From Comamonas testosteroni TK102 (lineage in GTDB: Bacteria; Pseudomonadota; Gammaproteobacteria; Burkholderiales; Burkholderiaceae_C): a stretch of DNA of 64,000 nt. Where the stretch lies: positions 4,898,001 to 4,962,000 of the forward strand of contig NZ_CP006704.1 of assembly GCF_000739375.1 (NCBI RefSeq), in the 5' to 3' direction. The notes below the pieces were generated by a model, which saw only the letters and a program-made list of their open reading frames with translations, ran no database searches and was not told the origin of the DNA. How positions within the stretch are numbered: position 1 is the first letter of the stretch; every line of letters begins with the position of its first letter. The translations under genes were made by a program, and so were the position numbers. Shown piece by piece: positions 1-7,578 of this stretch.

Positions 1-499
1 CACGCAGGTCATCACCGACACCCGTACCCTGCGCTTTTATTACCGCAAGCTGCCCGACAACCGCGTGCAGATCGGCAGCCGCAGCGCTATCACCGGCGCC
101 GATGCGCCCAATCCGGTCCATATGGCCAAGCTGGTCGAGGGCCTGCACCACAAGTTCCCGGCCCTCAGGGGAATCCAGGTCGACTACTCCTGGTGGGGCT
201 GGGTCGACGTGAGCCACGACATGATGCCGCGCATCACCCAGCCCGATCCCGCAGAGAACGTCTTCTATGCGGTCGGCTATGGCGGCAATGGCGTGTCGTT
301 TTCTGCGCATGCAGGCCGGCGCATGGCGCAGCGCATCGCAGGCCAGAAGAACAAGGCTTTCGAGTTGCCAATCTACAACTCATCGCTCGAATATCCGAAT
401 GTGTTCAATATGGTGCGCTCGGAGGCATTTGCACCATTTCGCCGCATGGGCCAGCGCTTTCTCTACCACTGGTATCACATGAACGACGAGAAGAACTGA
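1..499 (+). CDS. FAD-dependent oxidoreductase (DAO family), C-terminal part; possible taurine dehydrogenase large subunit
   Basis: The gene runs in from the left edge; the reading frame is open from base 2 and ends with TGA at 497-499, so about 165 C-terminal residues are present. The visible part has the end of a DAO-type fold: a strand-rich substrate domain (RFYYRKLPDNRVQIGSRSA), a WWGW segment, and the C-terminal FAD-contacting loop YAVGYGGNGVSFSAHAGR, followed by an amphipathic tail. Such enzymes oxidise amines using FAD. Because tauABC follow and xsc-pta lie 7 kb away, the best guess is the FAD subunit of taurine dehydrogenase (TauY), which would make the sulfoacetaldehyde used by Xsc. 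That role is inferred from context; the fold also fits gamma-glutamylputrescine oxidases. A strong terminator follows, so it is not co-transcribed with tauA. Confidence 0.75.
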   Translation, partial: TQVITDTRTLRFYYRKLPDNRVQIGSRSAITGADAPNPVHMAKLVEGLHHKFPALRGIQVDYSWWGWVDVSHDMMPRITQPDPAENVFYAVGYGGNGVSFSAHAGRRMAQRIAGQKNKAFELPIYNSSLEYPNVFNMVRSEAFAPFRRMGQRFLYHWYHMNDEKN

Positions 500-534
500 C
501 CCTTCCAGGCGCCGTGCGGCCGCACGCAACGAAG

Positions 535-564
535 AGCACCTTCCACCAGGAAGGTGCTTTTTTT
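535..564 (+). terminator. Rho-independent terminator after the FAD oxidoreductase gene
   Basis: A perfect 10-bp stem (AGCACCTTCC / GGAAGGTGCT) with a 4-nt ACCA loop is followed by a run of seven T. It lies 36 nt after the stop codon and closes the upstream transcription unit. Confidence 0.9.
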
Positions 565-1063
565 CATGCTATCCACGGATGCGGTGCAGCGCCCCCCGGG
601 CGCCCCGGCCACAGGAAAAATCCGCCCCTCTGGCACACATATTGCGCAAGCATTCATGCCTCCTGGACAGCCCAATCCTTCCGCCTCTGTCTGCGATCAG
701 TGAATACACCTAAGCCCATGCAGACACCGAAAAAGCGCCTTCCACCAGGGTTGAGATATCCCGCGCAAGCCGCGCCCTGCAAGGCTTTGCCATGCACGGT
801 CGCGGTGCACGCCAACCCATGCTGCGCGCACCATCCAGGACCGTGCGCGACTGGACCTAACGATTCACATCAACTGGCCCTACAGGCTGCGCAAGGTTGC
901 TCACTACGATCCGCTGAGAAAGCTCTTTGAGCCTCGCGATGCGGCTTTCAACCGGTTCAGCCAGAAGCGGGAATGGGAAAGCAAGCCAGCAAGAGTGAGC
1001 ACAGCAAGGGTTCTCTGGTCGAAGACTTCCACCGATATCGCTCTAACCATGGAGAAATTGGCA
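565..1063. other. Noncoding region upstream of tauA
   Basis: About 500 bp between a terminator and tauA. I see no convincing gene: the open frames here are GC-driven and lack ribosome sites. It presumably carries the promoter and operator for tauABC, but I could not pick a clear -35/-10 pair or palindrome. Confidence 0.5.
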
Positions 1064-2071
1064 ATGAAAATGCAAAAACGATGGGTGCTGAAAGCGGGTG
1101 TCGCAACAGCCGCACTGGCGATGACCGGCTTCGCGCTGGCGCAGCAGAAAACCGTGACCTTCGCCAACCAGGACATGCTGGTGCCTCTGCGCCTGGTGAT
1201 GGAATCGGGCGAGTTGGAAAAGGAGACGGGCTACAAGATCAACTGGCGCATGTTCTCGGGCGGCGGCGACGTGATACGGGCAATGGCCTCGGGCGACGTG
1301 CAGATGGGAGAGGTGGGCTCCAGCCCTCTGACCGCTGCCGCCAGCCAGGGGCAGGACATCAAGCTGCTCTGGATCTCTGCGGACATCGCCGGTGCCGAAG
1401 CCCTGGTGGCACGCGACGGCGGCGGCATCAGCAATTTCAAGAGCATGGAGGGCAAGCGCATAGGCGTGCCGTTCGTCTCCACCGCGCACTACCAGCTGGT
1501 CGCGGCCCTGGGCAAGGAAGGCGTTGACGCGCGCAAGGTCAACATCATGAACATGCGCCCGCCAGAAATTGCCGCGGCCTGGGAACGTGGCGATATCGAT
1601 GCCACCTTTGTCTGGGATCCGGTGCTGGCCAAGGTCAAGCAAAAGGGCAAGGTGATTGCGACCTCCGGCTCCATTGCGCAGATGGGCTATCCCACCTTCG
1701 AGGGCATTGCCGTGAGCAGCAAGTTCGCCCAGGAAAATCCCCAGTTCATGGTGGCTTTCATCAAGGCCCTGAATCGGGCAAGTACCCAGGTGCGGGACAA
1801 CCTGGCCAAGTGGACTGCAGACTCGCCCGAGATCAAGGCGATTGCCAAATGGAGCAAGGCCGACCCCAAGGACGTGCCCGCAGCCATGGCGCTTTACCGC
1901 TTTCCCAGCGCCGAGGAGCAGCTTGGCGCGCAATGGCTCGAAGGCGGTGCGGCCAAGGCAATGACCAATACCGCAACGTTTCTGAAGTCGCAGGGACGAA
2001 TCCAGGAGGTCAAGCCCGACTACGCCGCGTACGTGACCAGCAGCTATGTCAAGCAGGCGCTCGGCCGCTGA
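1064..2071 (+). CDS. tauA: Taurine ABC transporter, periplasmic substrate-binding protein
   Basis: A 335-residue solute-binding protein that captures taurine or related sulfonates in the periplasm and delivers them to TauBC. It starts at ATG 1064, with GGAG nine bases upstream; an upstream GTG at 995 would add an unlikely hydrophilic extension. The N-terminus is a signal peptide (KRWVLKAGVATAALAMTGFALA, cleavage about residue 25). The mature part has TauA/SsuA-type motifs: FANQDMLVPLR at its start, then MFSGGGDVIRAMASGDVQMG and GEVGSSPLT in the first lobe, and WERGDIDATFVWDP in the second. Length matches E. coli TauA (320 residues). Order tauA-tauB-tauC, with 66 bp to tauB, indicates an operon. 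The nearby xsc-pta genes suggest the substrate is used as carbon source rather than only as sulfur source. Confidence 0.93.
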   Translation: MKMQKRWVLKAGVATAALAMTGFALAQQKTVTFANQDMLVPLRLVMESGELEKETGYKINWRMFSGGGDVIRAMASGDVQMGEVGSSPLTAAASQGQDIKLLWISADIAGAEALVARDGGGISNFKSMEGKRIGVPFVSTAHYQLVAALGKEGVDARKVNIMNMRPPEIAAAWERGDIDATFVWDPVLAKVKQKGKVIATSGSIAQMGYPTFEGIAVSSKFAQENPQFMVAFIKALNRASTQVRDNLAKWTADSPEIKAIAKWSKADPKDVPAAMALYRFPSAEEQLGAQWLEGGAAKAMTNTATFLKSQGRIQEVKPDYAAYVTSSYVKQALGR

Positions 2072-2137
2072 CTGCCCGCCCACGACGGCCAGCCCCGTCG
2101 TGGCTCCCAGCTTTGTTTCACATAGGAGGGCAATGTC

Positions 2138-2926
2138 ATGCCGACTCTGGATATACGCGACCTGACCGTCAATTACGAGGTCAAGGGCGGACACTTGCAG
2201 GCCCTGGCGCCCGTCAACCTGACCATGCATGAAGGCGACTTCGTGGTCGCGCTGGGGGCATCCGGCTGCGGCAAGACCACGCTGCTCAACTGCATGGCAG
2301 GTTTTCTGGCGCCTTCCAGCGGCCAGATCCTGCTGGACGGGAAACCCATTCAGGGCCCCGGAGCCAATCAGGGTGTGGTGTTTCAGAAGCATGCGCTGAT
2401 GCCATGGCTCAATGTGATCGACAACGTCGCACTGGGACTGCGCATGCGCGGCATGGATCTGAAGACGCGCACGCAAATCGCCGAAGAGAAACTGGGCCTC
2501 GTGGGCTTGCAGGACTACGCCAGGCGTGCCGTCTATGAACTGTCTGGAGGCATGCAGCAACGTGTCGGCATTGCCCGTGCGCTGGCCAACGATCCTGCAC
2601 TGCTGCTGATGGACGAGCCCATGGGTGCCCTGGACGCCTTCACGCGCGAGCAGGTTCAGGAAATCCTGCTGCGTGTCTGGCATGCCACCCACAAGATGGT
2701 GTTCTTCATCACCCATTCGGTGGAAGAGGCACTGTTTCTCGCCAGCCGGCTGATCGTCATGAGCCCCAGCCCGGGCCGTATCTCCCATGTCTACGACGAC
2801 ATGCCGTTCTGCCATGAGTTCCTGCGCACCGGCGATGCGCGTGCCGTCAAGTCGCGCCCCGACTTCATCAGGATGCGCGAAGAAGTTCTGAGTCTGATTC
2901 ACCACCGGGAGCCTGCCAATGTCTGA
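2138..2926 (+). CDS. tauB: Taurine ABC transporter, ATP-binding protein
   Basis: A 262-residue cytoplasmic ATPase that drives taurine import. Motifs in order: Walker [10 protein letters not shown] (about residues 43-51), Q-loop in [11 protein letters not shown], signature LSGGMQQR (about 137), Walker B LLLMDEP, D-loop GALDAFTR and the switch histidine in [10 protein letters not shown]. The C-terminal part resembles the nitrate/sulfonate/taurine class. An AGGAGG site eight bases before ATG 2138 fixes the start. Its last codons overlap tauC by 8 nt, so translation is probably coupled. Confidence 0.95.
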   Translation: MPTLDIRDLTVNYEVKGGHLQALAPVNLTMHEGDFVVALGASGCGKTTLLNCMAGFLAPSSGQILLDGKPIQGPGANQGVVFQKHALMPWLNVIDNVALGLRMRGMDLKTRTQIAEEKLGLVGLQDYARRAVYELSGGMQQRVGIARALANDPALLLMDEPMGALDAFTREQVQEILLRVWHATHKMVFFITHSVEEALFLASRLIVMSPSPGRISHVYDDMPFCHEFLRTGDARAVKSRPDFIRMREEVLSLIHHREPANV

Positions 2927-3800
2927 AGCAGTCCAAATCAACCATCTGCCCGCCACCACCGCGCGCGTGCAGCCCAAGCCCCCTGCGCCACAGGCGTCGG
3001 GACCGGTGAAGACCAGTCGCTTCAAGACCCCCGGAGAAGGCTCCAGCCTCGGCATCAGCATCGTCACCGTGGCCTTGCTGCTGGCACTGTGGTTCGCCGC
3101 CACCAATCTCGGCTGGATCAAGCCCTTGTTCCTGCCCAGCCCGCAGGCTGTGTTCCAGCAGTTCTATGAATACCTGACCGGGCAGGCCAACGACAAACCG
3201 CTGTGGCAGCATTTCTCGGCAAGTCTGCTGCGCGTGACCGTCGCGTTCTGGCTGGCCTTCATTATTGCCGTTCCGCTGGGCATTGCGATGGGAATGTCAC
3301 GCATCGCACGTGGCGTCTTCGACCCCCCCATCGAGTTCTACCGCCCCCTGCCGCCACTGGCCTATCTGCCGCTGATCATCATCTGGTTCGGCATCGATGA
3401 AACGCCGAAGATTCTGCTGATCTTCCTGAGCTGCTTTGCCCCCTTGGCCCTGGCGGCCCGCTCGGGCATGCGCAGCGCAGCACAGGAGCAGATCAATGCC
3501 GCCTATTCGATGGGAGCAAGCTATTTCCAGGTGATCCGCCATGTGATCTTGCCGGCGGCCCTGCCCGACATTCTGGTGGGCATGCGCATTGCCATCGGCT
3601 TCGGCTGGACGACTCTGGTTGCCGCCGAAATGGTGGCGGCGAACGTGGGTCTGGGTCAGATGGTGCTCAACGCCTCGAACTTCCTGCGCACCGACATCGT
3701 GATCATGGGCATCATCGTCATCGGCATGATCGCCTATGTGTTCGACCTGTTCATGCGCTGGGTCGAAAAGCGCCTGGTTCCATGGAAGGGACGCATGTAA
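2919..3800 (+). CDS. tauC: Taurine ABC transporter, permease
   Basis: A 293-residue inner-membrane permease with about six membrane helices, the first at about residues 48-66 ([20 protein letters not shown]). The EAA loop that contacts TauB is visible as [34 protein letters not shown]. The first 40 residues are a cytoplasmic, proline-rich tail somewhat longer than in E. coli TauC (275 residues). The start overlaps the end of tauB by 8 nt. A terminator-like hairpin follows the stop. Confidence 0.93.
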   Translation: MSEAVQINHLPATTARVQPKPPAPQASGPVKTSRFKTPGEGSSLGISIVTVALLLALWFAATNLGWIKPLFLPSPQAVFQQFYEYLTGQANDKPLWQHFSASLLRVTVAFWLAFIIAVPLGIAMGMSRIARGVFDPPIEFYRPLPPLAYLPLIIIWFGIDETPKILLIFLSCFAPLALAARSGMRSAAQEQINAAYSMGASYFQVIRHVILPAALPDILVGMRIAIGFGWTTLVAAEMVAANVGLGQMVLNASNFLRTDIVIMGIIVIGMIAYVFDLFMRWVEKRLVPWKGRM

Positions 3801-3843
3801 GTCCGGCTGCCTCCCCGGCGGGGATGACTGCGGCAAGCAGACA

Positions 3844-3872
3844 GCGGGCAGGCATTGCGCCTTCCCGCTTTT
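3844..3872 (+). terminator. Probable terminator of tauABC
   Basis: An inverted repeat GCGGGCAGG / CCTTCCCGC (eight of nine pairs, 7-nt loop) followed by TTTT, 43 bp after the tauC stop. The T run is short, so strength is uncertain. Confidence 0.55.
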
Positions 3873-3946
3873 CTGCTTTCCGTTGTTTCGGCTGGTCGCC
3901 TGAGCTTGCCCGGCCTTGCGCGAATCTGTCGCAAGCGCCACACCGC

Positions 3947-5647
3947 TCATCGCCGGCACAGCATCTCGGCCACCGAAAACAGCAAGGCCTCGTCGATATC
4001 GTGCTGCAGATCGACGGCAAGTCTTTGACGATAGAAGATCCCCAGATCCAGCCCGACGCCCAGGGCGCAGACCTTCACGCCGCCCATGCGCTCCTGGGCG
4101 GCAAGAACCTGCCGCAGATGCTGATCCAGATAATGCTCGTCATTGGCCTGATGGGTCGCAGTGTCCATGGGACAGCCATCGGAGACGACAAGCAGGATGC
4201 GACGCTGCGCGGTCTTTGCACGCAGCCTCTGGCAGGCCCATTCCACAGCCTCGCCGTCGATGCCTTCACGAAAGATGTCGGGCTTGCGCAGCGCCGCAAT
4301 GCCGTGCCGGGCATGACGCCAGGGCTTGGCCCCGTCCTTGAAGACAATGTGCAGGCGCTCGTTGAGACGCCCCGGAAACTGGGGCTGGCCCGCGCGCTGC
4401 CAGCGGCGGCGCGTTCTGCCGCCATTCCAGGCCTGGGTGGAAAAACCCAGTATCTCCACGCTCGCTCCAGCCATCTCCAGCGACCGCCCCAGCACATCGA
4501 GCAATAGCGACAGGGGCCTGGCAAAGGTTTTCATGGAACCCGAGCAGTCCATGAGAATAGTGACAGCGGTCTCGTTGACGGGGCGCTGCATTTCGTCCTT
4601 GAAAATCGCGCGCTGCTGCGGGTCCGTCACCAGCAGGGACAGACGGCTGCCGTCCAGATGGCCTTCCTCCAGCCCGAAGTTCCAGCCGTTGCGCTGCGTG
4701 CTGGCCAGGCGCTGCTGCAGATAGCGCGCCAGCCGCCCGGCCTGCTGCCATCCCGAACGCGCCAGCTCCTCGTCCATCTGCTCCCGGAACTGGGCCAGCT
4801 GCAGCGCACGGATCAGCTCACCGGCCTGCACCTCCCTATCGAACTCGCGCGTGAAAACCCGGTAGCTTTGCGCGGTTCCGGCCCAGGCCCGGCTGTCGCC
4901 GCTTTGCGCCACGGGCATGCCATCCTGACTCTGGGATTCAAAGTGCAGAGGCAGGGCAAAACTGCTGCGCCGCCTGGGGCCGCCGGCACCGCGCGGCGCA
5001 TCCTCCTGCGCCGCACGCACCGCCATGCCGACCCAGCGGCTGACAGCCAGGGCAGGCTGGACAAACTGCTGCTGCCGGTCTCTGAAGCGGCGCAGCCGAT
5101 CCCAGTGGCGGCCCAGCGGGCAAGCCATGGACATCCGCGTGGACTCCACCAGATCGGCCATGCGCTCAGGTATCTCGTGTCCGGTCAACCGGCTCCAGGC
5201 CGTGATGGCCACCGCAAACAGCAAGATGCCCAGACTGCTTTCCGTGAGGCCGGAATCCACGAATGCCTGGCACCAGTTCACAAAGCGCTGGCGCATGTTC
5301 TCGCGCGCTCCGGGCCAGGCCTCGGGCACCAGACTCTCCACGCGCAACTGCTCGAGCAGCTCGAACACCATGCACTCCACCGGATCCTGAGGCAGATGCG
5401 CCTGAAACAGGACCTGGTCGCTCCACTGCAGACGCAGCCCCATGCTGTCGAGCAGGCCTCGCTGATCCGTCTGCAGCAGCGGCACCTGGCTATGGTGGGC
5501 CGCCGCCTGGGGTATGGGCGTGGTGCCGCGGTACAGCGTCTGGCCACTCCACTGCAGGCTGGCGTCGCCGGTGATCGCGCGCAGCATGGCGCCGCCCCAG
5601 GCCTCCATGCGAGACAGCGAGGCAGGGCCGGAGGTCTCGGCGCTCAT
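3947..5647 (-). CDS. CobT-like von Willebrand factor A protein (cobaltochelatase subunit family)
   Basis: A 566-residue protein of the CobT/VWA family. The start is set at ATG 5647, which overlaps the stop of the cobS-like gene in an ATGA; the frame is open further upstream but that would cover the neighbour. A helical N-terminal region (about 1-370) is followed by a VWA domain whose metal-ion site reads MDCSGSM (DxSxS, about residue 395), with later conserved stretches VEILGFSTQAW, IDGEAVEWACQRL and ILLVVSDGCPMDTATH. In aerobic B12 synthesis CobT and CobS form the ATPase rings that assist CobN in inserting cobalt. No cobN lies in the window, and the usual long acidic stretch of CobT is poor here, so this may instead serve another metal insertion or complex-remodelling job. 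Confidence 0.8.
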   Translation of the reverse strand: MSAETSGPASLSRMEAWGGAMLRAITGDASLQWSGQTLYRGTTPIPQAAAHHSQVPLLQTDQRGLLDSMGLRLQWSDQVLFQAHLPQDPVECMVFELLEQLRVESLVPEAWPGARENMRQRFVNWCQAFVDSGLTESSLGILLFAVAITAWSRLTGHEIPERMADLVESTRMSMACPLGRHWDRLRRFRDRQQQFVQPALAVSRWVGMAVRAAQEDAPRGAGGPRRRSSFALPLHFESQSQDGMPVAQSGDSRAWAGTAQSYRVFTREFDREVQAGELIRALQLAQFREQMDEELARSGWQQAGRLARYLQQRLASTQRNGWNFGLEEGHLDGSRLSLLVTDPQQRAIFKDEMQRPVNETAVTILMDCSGSMKTFARPLSLLLDVLGRSLEMAGASVEILGFSTQAWNGGRTRRRWQRAGQPQFPGRLNERLHIVFKDGAKPWRHARHGIAALRKPDIFREGIDGEAVEWACQRLRAKTAQRRILLVVSDGCPMDTATHQANDEHYLDQHLRQVLAAQERMGGVKVCALGVGLDLGIFYRQRLAVDLQHDIDEALLFSVAEMLCRR

Positions 5648-6627
5648 GCCAGCAACGCCAGTGCAGGTTCTTCGGGCTGCGCCAGCTCCTGGGCGAAGCA
5701 GCGCTGGAAATACTCGCGCACGACGGCACGCTCGGCAGGCTCGCATTTGTTGAGAAAAGACAGCTCGAAGGCCAGCTTCAGGTCGTGGAAGATGGTGATG
5801 TTCTCGGCCCAGCTAATCACCGTACGCGGAGACATCAGCAAGGACAGATCGCCCACCGCAAAGCCCTTGCGCGTCAGCCCGGCCAGCGCCACCATGGCGT
5901 CCACCTTGCGGCGCCCGTCGGCCGTGGCCAGTTCCGGCACGCGCGCCAGCACGATGGCCGCTTCCTCGGCCGGGGGCAGATAGTTCAGGCTGGTGACCAG
6001 ATTCCAGCGATCGAGCTGGGCATGGTTGAGCTGCTGGGTGCCGTGATAGAGCCCGTTGAGATTGCCCTGGCCCAGGGTGTTCATGGTGGCAAACAGCCGA
6101 AAGCAGGGATGCGGCTCAATCACCCGCTTCTGATCGAGCAAGGTAAAGCTGCCCTCACGCTCCAGAACCCGCTGGATGACGAACATCACGTCGGGGCGGC
6201 CGGCATCGTACTCGTCAAACACCATGGCCACGGGCCGCTGCAGCGCCCAGGGCAGGATGCCTTCCTGGAACTGGGTCACCTGCTTGCCATCCTGCAGCAC
6301 GATGCTGTCCTTGCCCACCAGATCCAGGCGGCTGATATGACCGTCCAGATTCACGCGCACGCAGGGCCAGTTCAGCCTCGCCGCCACCTGCTCTATATGT
6401 GTGGATTTGCCCGTGCCGTGCAGTCCCTGAATGACGACGCGCCGGTTGTGCGAGAAGCCCGCCAGGATGGCTTGCGTCACCTGCGGATTCAGGCGGTAGG
6501 CCTTGTCAATGGCGGGAACATGCTCGCCCGGCTCGGCAAAAGCCGGCACGCTCATGTCCGTGTCGATGCCAAATACATCGCGCACGCTGACGGTGCGGGT
6601 GGGCTGCAGCAGGCTCAGGTCAGTCAT
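5644..6627 (-). CDS. CobS-like AAA+ ATPase (cobaltochelatase subunit family)
   Basis: A 327-residue MoxR/CobS-type AAA+ ATPase, almost the same length as classical CobS (about 330). The start is ATG 6627, six bases after GGAAG; the next upstream ATG at 6630 is possible. Motifs: Walker A GLHGTGKSTHIEQVAARL (about 75), then the CobS-like run VNLDGHISRLDLVGKD, Walker B MVFDEYDAG, sensor 1 ATMNTLGQGN and arginine-finger region LDRWN. It overlaps the iclR gene by 8 nt upstream and the cobT-like gene by 4 nt downstream, so iclR-cobS-cobT form one tightly packed operon. The similarity to true CobS is close, but there is no other corrin gene here. Confidence 0.85.
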   Translation of the reverse strand: MTDLSLLQPTRTVSVRDVFGIDTDMSVPAFAEPGEHVPAIDKAYRLNPQVTQAILAGFSHNRRVVIQGLHGTGKSTHIEQVAARLNWPCVRVNLDGHISRLDLVGKDSIVLQDGKQVTQFQEGILPWALQRPVAMVFDEYDAGRPDVMFVIQRVLEREGSFTLLDQKRVIEPHPCFRLFATMNTLGQGNLNGLYHGTQQLNHAQLDRWNLVTSLNYLPPAEEAAIVLARVPELATADGRRKVDAMVALAGLTRKGFAVGDLSLLMSPRTVISWAENITIFHDLKLAFELSFLNKCEPAERAVVREYFQRCFAQELAQPEEPALALLA

Positions 6628-7444
6628 CATCGGCTTCCGGTGGAACGTCATCGTTAATGCGGGCGATCGCCGCGACGGCCGCCTGCAGCTTGGGAAGAAA
6701 GGACAAGGCCTTCTCCTTGGAAAAACGCATGATGGGTGCCTGCACGGCAAGCCCCATATTGGAGTTGCCCTGGGGCGCTGGCACCAGCACGCCAAGGCAC
6801 AGCAGCCCGGGCAGGAACTCCTCGTTGTCGAAGGCGTAGCCCTGCGCCCGCACCTGATCGAGCTCCTGGTCCAGCGCCTCGAAGGTCGTCAACGTATTGC
6901 CGGTGAACGTTTCCAGCGGCACATTGGCCAGCAGCCGGCGGCGCTGGGCGGGCGACATCTGGCTCAGGAACAGCTTGCCCGTGGCCGAACAGTGCGCGGG
7001 CACGCGCGAGCCCGGATGCAGATAAAAGCGCAGCGGCGCCGGCGTCTCCACGCGGTCCAGATACAAGACCTCGCTGCCCGAGAAAGCGGTGATGTTGCAG
7101 CTCTCGCCGAGCTCGCGCACCAGCTGGGTCAGCACCGCATGGCGCGCACCATGCGTGGTGTTGTTGAGCAACACGTTCTCCGCCAGCCGCATCAGCCGCT
7201 GGCCCGTGCCGTAGTGGCGACCGTTGCCATCCCTTTGCAGGATTCCCGCGCTTTCCAGCTGCGCAAGCATGCGGTGCATGGTCGGCTTGGGCAACCCTGT
7301 CTCTTCCACCATGGTTTGCAAGGTGAAGGGCTGGCTCTTCTGCGCCACGGCTTCCAGCAGCGCGAACAAACGCAGATTGGGCGTATCTCCGTCCAGGCGA
7401 GCCGAGGGGGTGTCTTCGCTGTGCTTCATATCGTTGTCGATCAT
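6620..7444 (-). CDS. IclR-family transcriptional regulator
   Basis: A 274-residue regulator. ATG 7444 is preceded by GGAA at six bases; the longer frame to 7498 starts in AT-rich leader sequence. Winged helix-turn-helix at about residues 20-80 (PFTLQTMVEETGLPKPTMHRMLAQLESAGIL), then the IclR effector domain with TGQRLMRLAENVL, YLDRVETP, HCSATGKLFLSQM and DNEEFLPGLLCLGVLVP. It is divergent from xsc across a 134-bp AT-rich gap and leads the cobS/cobT-like operon, so it probably controls xsc-pta and its own operon in response to a sulfonate-derived signal. Taurine clusters in other bacteria often use TauR (MocR/GntR type); use of an IclR member here is unusual, and its ligand is unknown. Confidence 0.85.
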   Translation of the reverse strand: MIDNDMKHSEDTPSARLDGDTPNLRLFALLEAVAQKSQPFTLQTMVEETGLPKPTMHRMLAQLESAGILQRDGNGRHYGTGQRLMRLAENVLLNNTTHGARHAVLTQLVRELGESCNITAFSGSEVLYLDRVETPAPLRFYLHPGSRVPAHCSATGKLFLSQMSPAQRRRLLANVPLETFTGNTLTTFEALDQELDQVRAQGYAFDNEEFLPGLLCLGVLVPAPQGNSNMGLAVQAPIMRFSKEKALSFLPKLQAAVAAIARINDDVPPEADDD

Positions 7445-7578
7445 ATTAATTTCCATTTTTCGAGTCAATTTATTCCATAAAAAGAAATTTATTTGCACGA
7501 AAACAAAAAAATGCCATAGACTGACATCGTTATTTCTTTTTTCGGAACCATAGGTTTCAAATTTTCAAGGAGACAGAG
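7445..7578. promoter_or_regulatory. Divergent AT-rich control region between iclR and xsc
   Basis: This 134-bp gap is strikingly AT-rich compared with its surroundings. An imperfect inverted repeat, GGAACC-ATA-GGTTTC, lies at 7544-7558, 20 bp before the xsc start, and is a candidate operator. A weak sigma-70-like pair (TTGCAC at 7493-7498, CATAGA at 7515-7520, 16-nt spacer) points toward xsc. AAGGAGA at 7567-7573 is the xsc ribosome site. Confidence 0.5.

Noticed and set aside
1043..3121. Long open frame on the minus strand opposite tauABC (692 codons)
   Set aside because: It is antisense to three well-supported genes, has low-complexity His/Gly/Ala-rich content and no domain; an artefact of high GC third positions. 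Similar shadows at 7489-9393, 30417-33332 and 55126-57264 were rejected for the same reason.
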